NCBI GenBank assembly: GCA_019648995.1
Contig: BLXT01006781.1
Span: forward strand, 111,219-139,876
Direction of reading: 5' to 3'
DNA length: 28,658 nucleotides
Origin: Plakobranchus ocellatus
Lineage: Eukaryota; Mollusca; Gastropoda; Plakobranchidae
Under the pieces are notes generated by a model that was given only the letters and a program-made list of their open reading frames with translations, searched no databases and had not been told where the DNA came from. Below are positions 25,414 through 28,658 of the stretch, in pieces (position 1 is the first letter of the stretch; each line of letters begins with the position of its first letter). The position numbers and the translations under genes were made by a program.

Positions 25414-28133
25414 TATACACACACATATATATATATGTTGGCTGATGGTTATTATTCATTTTTACCATGTTCTGTTTGTGTCGCTTAAGGGAATAAGTAG
25501 TGATTTCTTTTTATTTCATCCCTCTATTGGCAACCCCATTCTCCGTAGTTTCTTGGTTTGTGAGAATCAAGAATTGTCTTGGCTTATGTAGCAGTGCTAT
25601 TCAAGTGCCATCTAGGGCTTTCTCATCATCTTTCTGTTCAACGTGACGGTCCGTATAATGTGACAAATTGTTTAGAATGTTTATATATAAAAATATACTG
25701 CGAACAACAGGTCAATTTTGTAATGGATCAGTGCAATTTGTGAGGCTTTTCCCTTTCAAACTCAACTTCTTGCCTAGTGCCGTGCACAGCTATGCCAGCA
25801 AGTGCGCTTACTTGGCAACCCAGTATTGAATGGGATCAAGTGGCATACATAATTATTGGGCTAGTAGGTGCGCTCGCTTGGCGACCCTGTTTTGCAATCC
25901 TAGTGCTCAAGACATTCTTCTTGTGCGGAATAAGACAACTGCCTAGATTGGTTGTATGGAATGATGAATAGGTCGGGTCTCAGTGAAAAGACATATCACA
26001 GATCGAAAGAATTGTTTGCAGAATTCCTAGTGTGGGAGAATCATTTATCTGATAAATTGTCAAGTGCCATTGGCGCCACAGTAGCATTGTTTTTCTTATT
26101 GTCTAAACCACTGTCTTGTTTAGTTAGGGAGATTGTTATCTCAGTGACTATGTATTACATTAATGCTTTGTCCATTGCACAAATATAAGCTGTGCAGAAT
26201 CCAAAATCTAAAATCAGGCTTTTGGTAGCCTCACTGCGCACTGGAAAGACCCCTGTCTCTTGACCTAACCTTGTGCAAGACCAAAACTCTGCCCGAAAAA
26301 GTTGGAAAACCAGACTTGTATCAATTTGCCAGATCACCACTACTACATTTTGAGTATGTATGACATTTAAGTATAATCTATTTGATTTGTATAGGTGTGC
26401 CACCTACTCATAGATTTTGTGTTTTCAATTTAACCAAACTATATTATTAATTTTTCAATTCTCCACCAAGCATAATGTATGATATGATTTATCTTCACAC
26501 TTACATTATATTCTTGGGGGATTCGATGGTTCCTTAGAGGCAATAATAATTAGGATGACCACAATTATTATTTTATAGTGATAATGATAACGATTGATGA
26601 ACATGATGACAATAAGTAGCAGTAGCAGCAGCATCAGTAGTAGTAACAGGTGTTGATTTTTTTTTTTTTTTTGGAAGTATTAGAATGACAAAAGCAAACT
26701 CACAAACATAAAATTTTGCCTACCAAATATAAAAACTGAAATAAGCTAGGTTTTATGACAAGAAATAATTGGCCACATAGGTGACTAACCAGTTTTTTGT
26801 TGTTTTTTTTATGGAGCACACAATGGCTTTTATTTGTCCAATCATTTGACAATTTTTGTTTGCAAAATTTATCCTTCAAAAACTGTAATTACCATATATA
26901 ACCATACATAAGTTTCTGTTTGTCATATTGGTTTAATTTTCTGGAATGTATATCTTTTGCCATGGCTATTCTTTTCCTAATTTTACTTGTACTTTTTCCA
27001 GCTGATGCTATCAGAAAATATCTACCAATGCTAAATTTGTAGAATCTCTTTATGCATCCTGTTTGGAGGACGATGATCTTTACAATAATGAATTAGAGGA
27101 AAAACAGATTTTCTTAGACATAGATGAGATATAGACAGAAGAGATGCCAGAGGTGAATAGACTAAAAAATTCTGCTGCTGTTACTTGTCAGTGCATTAAG
27201 CCGAAACAGATACTCTGAACTAGATTTAGAATTTTGCACCACAAGTCAAATATATAATATTGGGTTGTCTTGGGTTGTCACACAATGATATAATGTTTAC
27301 CTTCCCTATTTGACTTATAGGTGCAGAGATTAAAAACTTGCTCTGACACAGTTTGAGCTCACCATAAATCAGAGATGCCACACCAAATTTTTTGACATTT
27401 AGCAAGGACTCGTAATCGATCGTACTTGGCCAATCACCCAGTGACAGCACATGAACAACAGAAACAAAACTAGCCTTGTAAAAAAAATGTCCATCTTTTC
27501 TAATTTCCAGAATTCCGGAAATGTTTCATCTCTAATAAATGCCCAGTCTAACAGCCAAAAGGTCTGAGACCAACTGCTACTACTACTAATCAGACTGTAT
27601 TACACAAATTTATGCTCAATCACACAATGCATTCATTTTTCAAAAAAATTAGAGAAAACTTTAATGTGATGAACATATATTTGGTTTTGTTTTGTACCGT
27701 TTTTTTTTCAATATGGCTTGGGTGATCTTGCTTTATTTGCTTGTGAAGAATGAATAAGTGGCTTATCTCAAATTTATCTTTGTAAAATAACCTCCTTGCC
27801 CATAGCTTTTGGTGACCTGTAAATAAATGTTCTGCGTTTGTATAACTTTTCAAAATGCTGAAATAGAGTATCCACAGGGAATACACTCAACAATCAATAC
27901 TTTAAGAGATAAAAACGTCCATTATCATTAATCTCTTTCAAAATGATCTTAAATATATCCATTCATAAAACTGAGAGTACATTTGATTAACAACAAATTT
28001 AAAAGGACATGAGTGGAGCCACTGTAGAAAATAAGAATGACTTAAAGACTTTTTTTTAAAAAAAGAAAACAAAAGCATACTCACTTCACTTCAAGATAAA
28101 ACTTTTGCTCAGCCTCAACAAGGTATTTGATCA
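1320..28133 (-). CDS. THADA: THADA/Trm732 homologue, partial, 27 exons
   Basis: The exons encode a long helical HEAT/armadillo-like protein of the THADA/Trm732 family (contains DUF2428). In yeast and human the family pairs with the Trm7/FTSJ1 methyltransferase to 2'-O-methylate tRNA nucleotide 32; in Drosophila THADA is linked to SERCA and energy storage. Seen here: 27 exons with GT-AG borders, every junction in phase, giving 1,242 open codons. Diagnostic stretches include [58 protein letters not shown] and [11 protein letters not shown], which match vertebrate THADA as I remember it. RRSAGIP is at about visible residues 980-986. The start codon and first exons lie right of the window. The C-terminal part, roughly 500 residues in vertebrates, lies to the left. 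Introns run from 270 bp to 3.3 kb; those not listed separately (for example 24174-24590, 21915-22331, 11381-11788) are AT-rich and show nothing recognisable. Identity is very sure; individual weak exon borders are less so. Confidence 0.95.
1492..2406. other. Intron between exons 26 and 27
   Basis: AT-rich sequence. A 79-codon open frame on the plus strand (1973-2212) has no recognisable protein features. Nothing else is seen. Confidence 0.5.
2407..2538 (-). CDS. THADA: THADA exon 26 of window
   Basis: A 132-bp exon reading [20 protein letters not shown] then [20 protein letters not shown], like human NRHPSMFLLLLVLERLYASP. The acceptor CCCACATCAG follows a poly-T tract. A different frame across this region is also open, but it is not the protein frame. 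Donor GTAAGT. Confidence 0.95.
3003..3089 (-). CDS. THADA: THADA exon 25 of window
   Basis: An 87-bp exon reading [20 protein letters not shown] followed by LEAATMNV, matching human [20 protein letters not shown]. Acceptor TTTTGTTTTAG, donor GTGAGT. Its TGT (Cys) junction codon with exon 24 is split 2+1. Confidence 0.96.
3428..3525 (-). CDS. THADA: THADA exon 24 of window
   Basis: A 98-bp exon reading [20 protein letters not shown] followed by [12 protein letters not shown], matching human VRNSSTLLFSALITRIFGVK. The acceptor is ATAAACTAG and the donor GTGAGA. Only a short open frame surrounds it; it was found by searching for the expected residues. Confidence 0.96.
3526..4922. other. Intron between exons 23 and 24
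   Basis: AT-rich intron. Its right end holds the 31-37 bp minisatellite listed separately. No coding or RNA gene is recognised in the rest. Confidence 0.5.
4697..4860. repeat. Degenerate minisatellite, 31-37 bp unit
   Basis: About five units begin at 4697, 4733, 4766, 4802 and 4839. Each starts with a form of CATGATTGCAGTTGAAGAAT and the complete ones end in TTATTACA or similar. It lies in the intron about 60 bases beyond the donor of the best-conserved exon. Unit length varies by small deletions. Confidence 0.8.
4923..5045 (-). CDS. THADA: THADA exon 23 of window
   Basis: A 123-bp exon reading [20 protein letters not shown] then [20 protein letters not shown]. It is the strongest single match to vertebrate THADA ([20 protein letters not shown]). 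Acceptor TTCCCTTTAG, donor GTGAGT. A degenerate minisatellite sits just beyond its donor. Confidence 0.98.
5494..5637 (-). CDS. THADA: THADA exon 22 of window
   Basis: A 144-bp exon reading [20 protein letters not shown] and ending ILSSSDAQ; human has ALLASEPKKGRMDLLKITMKEL. Acceptor CTTCCATTAG, donor GTAAGA. Phase 0 at both ends. Confidence 0.95.
5638..7155. other. Introns on both sides of exon 21
   Basis: The two introns (5638-6416 and 6550-7155) are AT-rich with many A/T runs. A 63-codon plus-strand open frame at 6122-6313 is Lys-rich and reflects poly-A content. No feature is recognised. Confidence 0.45.
6417..6549 (-). CDS. THADA: THADA exon 21 of window, RRSAG motif
   Basis: A 133-bp exon ending [17 protein letters not shown]. 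The RRSAG(L/I)P motif is the hallmark of the family, and work on yeast Trm732 ties it to Cm32 formation with Trm7. All motif residues are intact here, so this part of the protein appears functional. Acceptor CTATTTTTCAG, donor GTGAGT. Confidence 0.97.
7156..7265 (-). CDS. THADA: THADA exon 20 of window
   Basis: A 110-bp exon reading [20 protein letters not shown] followed by [13 protein letters not shown], nearly identical to human IGDYFKQHLLQSRHRGAFEL. Acceptor GTGTTCCAG, donor GTAAAA. This is part of the DUF2428 core. Confidence 0.97.
7765..7943 (-). CDS. THADA: THADA exon 19 of window
   Basis: A 179-bp exon reading [20 protein letters not shown] then [11 protein letters not shown], like human MVLVCCWRSMKEVALLLGMLCQLLP. 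The acceptor AAATCAAACCAG has a poor pyrimidine tract, but it is the only nearby AG that gives the required two leading bases. Donor GTGATT. Confidence 0.92.
7944..9123. other. Intron with a less AT-rich patch (possible old repeat)
   Basis: The stretch 8450-8680 differs from its surroundings: it has a C-run, GGGATCAAACTAGGGTTAGA at about 8560, and a TAGATCTAGACCTAG block near 8655. GATCAAACT is close to a Pol III box-B core (GWTCRANNC), so a decayed SINE is possible. No box A or tail was identified. The rest of the intron is plain AT-rich sequence. Confidence 0.3.
8485..8505. repeat. Short perfect inverted repeat
   Basis: AAACAGTG, a five-base spacer CCGAT, then CACTGTTT: an eight-base perfect stem in the less AT-rich part of the intron. 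It could fold in RNA, but it is short and its role is unknown. Confidence 0.5.
9124..9272 (-). CDS. THADA: THADA exon 18 of window
   Basis: A 149-bp exon containing [20 protein letters not shown], almost the same as human STVVSPVIQSSSPEGLIPMD. The acceptor is CTCATTAAG, the donor GTGAGA. Vertebrates have a long acidic insert after this point; here the next exon follows almost directly, so the insert is much shorter. Confidence 0.95.
9672..9882 (-). CDS. THADA: THADA exon 17 of window, start of DUF2428 region
   Basis: A 211-bp exon carrying [20 protein letters not shown] and [10 protein letters not shown], matching human AENSLLQAAAAFPMYGRVHC. This begins the most conserved DUF2428 core as I remember it. 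Acceptor TTGTTTCAG, donor GTGAGT. Confidence 0.95.
10220..10364 (-). CDS. THADA: THADA exon 16 of window
   Basis: A 145-bp exon, acceptor TTTTTTCAG, donor GTGATT. It reads [20 protein letters not shown] then [11 protein letters not shown], matching human LFQAALELSTSTKPYDCVTASYLLNFLI. It ends with one base that pairs with AT to form Asp. Confidence 0.95.
10531..10731. repeat. 102-bp tandem duplication over an exon end and splice donor
   Basis: Copy one spans 10531-10629 and copy two 10633-10731, with an exact 102-base offset and no gaps over 98 aligned bases. I count about 12 mismatches, near 88% identity. Copy two holds the last 47 coding bases of THADA exon 15, its donor and some intron. 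Copy one lies in the intron and repeats all of these, including CATTTACCC (donor on the minus strand). Confidence 0.92.
10685..10830 (-). CDS. THADA: THADA exon 15 of window, duplicated 3' end
   Basis: A 146-bp exon with acceptor CTTTTTCCAG, reading [20 protein letters not shown] and ending FLKYQEPIW, like human RFQTLMECFTSTFEDVK. The last 47 bases and the donor (GG|GTAAATGAG) fall inside a 102-bp tandem duplication, so a second donor copy lies 102 bp further on in the intron. Use of the nearer donor is required to reach exon 16 in phase without a stop. Confidence 0.92.
11263..11380 (-). CDS. THADA: THADA exon 14 of window
   Basis: A 118-bp exon reading [20 protein letters not shown] and on to [13 protein letters not shown], like human NFMSSICNSLFEALFPGSSY. 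Acceptor ACTTTTTCAG, donor GTAAAA. It ends with one base that joins AT of exon 15 to make Asp. Confidence 0.93.
11789..11881 (-). CDS. THADA: THADA exon 13 of window
   Basis: A 93-bp exon reading [20 protein letters not shown] followed by [11 protein letters not shown], like human LFCRIQESSQVLYKLEQSKS. The acceptor TATATATTCAG at 11881 is used because phase 0 is required. A second TTTTCAG eleven bases inside would shift the frame. Donor GTTTGA is weak. Confidence 0.88.
12292..12447 (-). CDS. THADA: THADA exon 12 of window
   Basis: A 156-bp exon starting [19 protein letters not shown], the clear counterpart of human VRIDTLGLLCESNRSTEIV, and continuing to [11 protein letters not shown] (human VRQQICSLLKK). 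Donor GTGAGA, acceptor CATTTGTAG. Phase 0 at both ends. Confidence 0.95.
12799..12962 (-). CDS. THADA: THADA exon 11 of window
   Basis: A 164-bp exon reading [20 protein letters not shown] and ending [12 protein letters not shown], matching human GALGALMACLRIARAHG. The chosen acceptor is TTTTTAAAAG because phase requires two leading bases. A TTTTTTTAG acceptor further upstream would also stay open but has the wrong phase. Donor GTAAAT. Confidence 0.87.
13238..13348. repeat. AT dinucleotide microsatellite with 6-N gap
   Basis: A long (AT)n tract with a few AAA interruptions, broken by six N at 13283-13288. It lies in the intron between exons 10 and 11. The N run is an assembly break, so the true length is unknown. 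Confidence 0.97.
13726..13804 (-). CDS. THADA: THADA exon 10 of window
   Basis: A 79-bp exon, acceptor TTTTCCTACAG, donor GTTTGT. It reads [20 protein letters not shown] followed by LSTQIK, matching human YLPKLLSYSPESLQYMVKIL. It ends with one base that pairs with AG of the next exon to make Glu. Confidence 0.9.
14415..14427. repeat. Target site duplication, left copy (LINE)
   Basis: TTGGAGGAATCAT, identical to the copy at 15118-15130, directly next to the (TGA)n tail of the element. Confidence 0.9.
14439..14642 (-). pseudogene. LINE ORF C-terminus and stop
   Basis: On the minus strand it reads [20 protein letters not shown], then [14 protein letters not shown], then [13 protein letters not shown] and stops at TGA, which is the first unit of the tail repeat. 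W..M...A..(Q/H)GT-stop is the usual end of this LINE class. It follows directly in sequence from the plus-strand fragment, proving both came from one element. Confidence 0.92.
14642..15117 (+). pseudogene. LINE ORF fragment, region after reverse transcriptase (inverted part)
   Basis: It reads [57 protein letters not shown] and [16 protein letters not shown]. These are hallmark stretches downstream of the reverse transcriptase in RTE/craniofacial-development-protein-2-like LINEs. The frame is open, but the fragment lacks the endonuclease and the catalytic part of the reverse transcriptase. A 264-codon plus-strand frame (14338-15132) runs through it and also through the antisense of the 3' part, so that conceptual protein is an artefact of the inversion. 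Confidence 0.92.
15118..15130. repeat. Target site duplication, right copy (LINE)
   Basis: TTGGAGGAATCAT. Its first six bases also continue the element's own reading frame (AAAAG then TTGGAG), so the 5' joint used microhomology. Confidence 0.9.
16014..16274 (-). CDS. THADA: THADA exon 9 of window
   Basis: The largest exon seen (261 bp, 87 codons), acceptor TTCTCAAAG, donor GTATGT. Its middle, rich in Ser/Glu/Thr/Gln (for example [16 protein letters not shown]), looks like a disordered linker. The end, [20 protein letters not shown], is a helical repeat matching human WHETWVSPLLFILCEGNLDQ. Phase 0 at both ends. Confidence 0.9.
16275..18029. other. Intron between exons 8 and 9
   Basis: A 1.75-kb AT-rich intron with homopolymer T and A runs (for example 16800-16824). 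No coding, RNA or mobile feature is recognised. Confidence 0.5.
18030..18241 (-). CDS. THADA: THADA exon 8 of window
   Basis: A 212-bp exon encoding [20 protein letters not shown] and [20 protein letters not shown] among others; it corresponds to human LEWHIKGKYTCLGCLVECIG. The acceptor is a TTTCAGCAG doublet (NAGNAG), so one Ala codon may be included or skipped. Donor GTAAGG. Confidence 0.92.
18512..18578 (-). CDS. THADA: THADA exon 7 of window
   Basis: A 67-bp exon, acceptor ACTTTTGCAG, donor GTAACT. It reads [20 protein letters not shown], the counterpart of human LRHQTKIMFKNLLQMH. The strong match fixes the reading frame of this part of the gene. Confidence 0.92.
18871..18988 (-). CDS. 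THADA: THADA exon 6 of window
   Basis: A 118-bp exon after GCTTTTCAG, donor GTAAAT. It reads [12 protein letters not shown]... and ends [14 protein letters not shown], matching human LLEYVYTHWEHPLD. The first base (A) completes a Leu codon with the TT of the previous exon. A second acceptor further upstream (TTTCTTTAG, exon start near 19012) is open in frame but does not fit the phase of exon 5. Confidence 0.88.
19851..19883. repeat. C19-A14 double homopolymer
   Basis: Nineteen C followed directly by fourteen A. Such a tract is error-prone in sequencing and replication, so exact lengths are uncertain. Confidence 0.9.
20046..20074 (+). repeat. mariner left terminal inverted repeat
   Basis: Begins CGAGGGAAGTTCGGAAAGTA directly after a TA target dinucleotide. 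It mirrors the right end except for T versus C about 23 bases in. Confidence 0.93.
20175..21267 (+). pseudogene. mariner transposase pseudogene
   Basis: The transposase is spread over three frames. Frame one (20175 to about 20590) holds the helix-turn-helix N-terminus and [16 protein letters not shown]. Frame two (about 20597-20841) has ITGDETW, WKHPS and [10 protein letters not shown] with the first catalytic Asp at 20690-20692. Frame three (20846-21267) has LPKGES, HNNATPH and [12 protein letters not shown]. Two small indels cause the frame changes: an 8-base tandem duplication (CAGTGTCA at 20589-20604) and a one-base loss in the T run at 20842-20846. The second catalytic Asp site is Asn (AAC at 20971-20973); the third Asp (21076-21078) is 34 residues further on. 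No ATG is seen at the start; the first codon of the open frame is GTG. Confidence 0.95.
21337..21365 (-). repeat. mariner right terminal inverted repeat
   Basis: Reverse complement of the left end, finishing in ...CTTTCCGAACTTCCCTCG before the second TA. Confidence 0.93.
21849..21914 (-). CDS. THADA: THADA exon 5 of window
   Basis: A 66-bp micro-exon with a TATTCTTTAG acceptor and GTAAGA donor. Only one frame fits the neighbours: [20 protein letters not shown], then Leu. This resembles the D..SR..F...SL.....L family pattern that precedes the LLEC motif. One other frame is open but breaks the phase chain. It lies just upstream of the mariner-bearing intron. Confidence 0.75.
22332..22573 (-). 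CDS. THADA: THADA exon 4 of window
   Basis: A 242-bp exon beginning [20 protein letters not shown] and ending near [11 protein letters not shown]. It aligns by pattern with the human LLRSVD...VPEWF...GTLAM region. The acceptor could be TGTACAG or, 9 bases later, TCACAG, which would drop three residues (Ile-Ser-Gln). The donor GTGAG|GTGAGA is chosen because it ends in phase 2 and fits the next exon. Confidence 0.85.
22574..24081. other. Intron between exons 3 and 4
   Basis: A 1.5-kb AT-rich intron. A poly-A run sits at 22695-22712. Small open frames on both strands show no recognisable protein features. Confidence 0.5.
24082..24173 (-). CDS. THADA: THADA exon 3 of window
   Basis: A 92-bp exon, acceptor CTCCTACCAG, donor GTAGGA. 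It reads [19 protein letters not shown] and then [11 protein letters not shown]. The run of cysteines and the hydrophobic helix match the position of LLQTVQSTSGLAIILFIK in human THADA. It ends in phase 0 as the next exon requires. Confidence 0.85.
24591..24772 (-). CDS. THADA: THADA exon 2 of window
   Basis: A 182-bp exon with acceptor TATATTTTAG and donor GTTAGA. It encodes a helical stretch from [15 protein letters not shown] to [14 protein letters not shown]. It corresponds by order to the N-terminal helical region of THADA that precedes the conserved LL..VQ..S/C.. segment. It ends with one base (G) that joins the AA of the next exon to make Glu. Confidence 0.8.
24920..24990. repeat. Purine-rich triplet tract
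   Basis: GATGAT, then GGAGGAGGAGGAGAAGGAG, then AAGAA, then ATAATTATAAT repeats. A mixed trinucleotide microsatellite. Confidence 0.9.
25369..25436. repeat. AT/AC dinucleotide microsatellite
   Basis: (AT)n followed by AAATATATACACACACATATATATAT. A compound dinucleotide tract. Confidence 0.95.
25794..25887 (+). repeat. 28-bp motif repeated at 66-bp spacing
   Basis: Units at 25794-25821 and 25860-25887 share the core GTGCGCTTACTTGGCAACCC / GTGCGCTCGCTTGGCGACCC. Six of 28 positions differ and all six are transitions. The block is less AT-rich than its surroundings and lies in an open frame (25777-25971). A decayed transposable element or SINE is possible; I do not recognise it. Confidence 0.6.
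26614..26647. repeat. CAG/TAG trinucleotide tract
   Basis: AGTAGCAGTAGCAGCAGCAT followed by CAGTAGTAGTAAC. A short impure triplet microsatellite. Confidence 0.85.
27301..27474 (-). other. Splice-bounded 58-codon open stretch, function unknown
   Basis: On the minus strand a TTTTTTTTACAAG acceptor-like site opens a frame of exactly 58 codons (including [18 protein letters not shown] and [20 protein letters not shown]) that ends at AAG|GTAAAC. Both borders are phase 0, so it cannot be spliced between THADA exons 1 and 2 without a frame break. It could be a chance frame, a cryptic exon, or a relic of another gene. I do not recognise the protein. Confidence 0.25.
28085..28133 (-). CDS. THADA: THADA exon 1 of window
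   Basis: Short 49-bp exon after a TTTTGTCCACAG acceptor, ending at a GTGAGT donor. It reads [15 protein letters not shown] with two split bases at each end. Its AA end and the T that opens the next exon make one Asn codon. It is accepted mainly on splice quality and phase, because the N-terminal part of this family is poorly conserved. An upstream exon must lie beyond 28658. Confidence 0.65.
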
Positions 28134-28658
28134 CTGTGGACAAAATCATACACAAGTAAAAAGAGAGAAAATCAGACAAAAGAGTTTAAGTTCCAACAAA
28201 AGATTACTTTTGAATCATTAATATAAATCCAGGTATTAACTCTTAAACCGTTAAGTTTTTTTTCTTACACAAAGCAATTAGATAGGATGTGTAGTTCTAA
28301 ACGTAAAGGAAGTAGTCCCAGGGCAAATAAAGTAGTTTTGGAATAATTTGGTCAGTCTAAAATTCAAAACAAGTTAACAGAAACAACAAAACTATTGGAC
28401 GCTGGCAGCATCCAGTACCGTGAATCTTACAAACTATCGGACTCTCCCACCGTCCAGCACCGGTTTATGAGTTAAATGTGATATAAATTAAATTTGATTA
28501 AAACAAACACTTTGCAACATTAGCATTTGCAATTATCAATCAACAACAACAACAACAAAAAAAAAAAAAACAATGAGAAAAAAGAATAAAAGCTAAAAGT
28601 GAAAGTTCTAAATTGTAATCCTCCCCTTTCCAAAATGTTCATGAAGTTGTGTACTCCC
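28134..28658. other. Intron upstream of first visible exon
   Basis: AT-rich, with a less AT-rich double motif at 28392-28466, an ACAACAACAAC run and a poly-A run near 28540-28570. No exon is found before the window ends. Confidence 0.5.
28392..28466. repeat. Two imperfect copies of a 31-bp motif, 44-bp spacing
   Basis: ACTATTGGACGCTGGCAGCA... and ACTATCGGACTCTCCCACCG... both continue to TCCAG(T/C)ACCG. The first copy can form a seven-pair stem (GGACGCT / AGCATCC, one mismatch) around a three-base loop. It is an isolated less AT-rich block. Confidence 0.5.

Larger units (their letters stand above)
24773..28084. other. Large intron between exons 1 and 2
   Basis: A 3.3-kb intron holding a GGA/GAA purine tract and AT repeats, a duplicated less AT-rich block at 25794-25887, a CAG/TAG trinucleotide tract, and two ORF-like stretches (27017-27125 plus; 27301-27474 minus). 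None could be tied to the host protein by phase. Confidence 0.55.

Noticed and set aside
26155..26403. 82-codon minus-strand frame in the large intron
   Set aside because: No recognisable motif and no supporting splice sites; probably chance.
1..28658. tRNA, rRNA, CRISPR or bacterial-type operon features
   Set aside because: I saw no cloverleaf, conserved rRNA stretch, spaced direct-repeat array or compact gene row; the window is animal intronic and exonic DNA.

Overview
The window looks like intron-rich, AT-rich nuclear DNA from an invertebrate animal, most likely a mollusc and perhaps a gastropod. The evidence is one gene split into many short exons with GT-AG introns, a mariner DNA transposon, a 3' fragment of a non-LTR retrotransposon (RTE/craniofacial-development-protein-2-like type), and frequent TAGATCTAGA-type motifs. 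The organism call is inference; the gene structure is read directly from the sequence.

One host gene fills the window on the minus strand. I could chain 27 coding exons from 28133 down to 1320. All have GT donors and AG acceptors, and all 26 exon junctions agree in phase. Together they give 3,728 coding bases, or 1,242 uninterrupted codons after two leading split-codon bases. The product is the THADA/Trm732 homologue, a large HEAT/armadillo-like protein that in yeast and human partners the Trm7/FTSJ1 methyltransferase for 2'-O-methylation of tRNA position 32. The signature RRSAGIP motif (family form RRSAGLP/RRSAGIP) lies in the exon at 6417-6549. The N-terminal start lies beyond 28658 and the last several hundred residues lie before position 1, so the gene is partial at both ends. 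I see no convincing second host gene.

The introns hold the other structure. From right to left these are: a 3.3-kb intron with a 66-bp-period repeat and an unexplained splice-bounded ORF (24773-28084); a 1,320-bp mariner in antisense orientation with near-perfect terminal repeats and a triply broken transposase (20046-21365), close to a C19A14 tract; an RTE-like LINE tail inserted with a 5' inversion and a 13-bp target duplication (14428-15117); an AT microsatellite containing a 6-N assembly gap (13238-13348); a 102-bp tandem duplication that copies the end of an exon together with its splice donor (10531-10731); and a degenerate minisatellite beside another exon (4697-4860). The left edge (about 89-340) is a degenerate pyrimidine-rich tandem repeat of about 66 bp per unit.

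The window holds no new multi-gene system. Its most interesting content is the clear record of mutations: the twin-primed LINE, the dissected mariner, and the splice-site duplication in a conserved gene.
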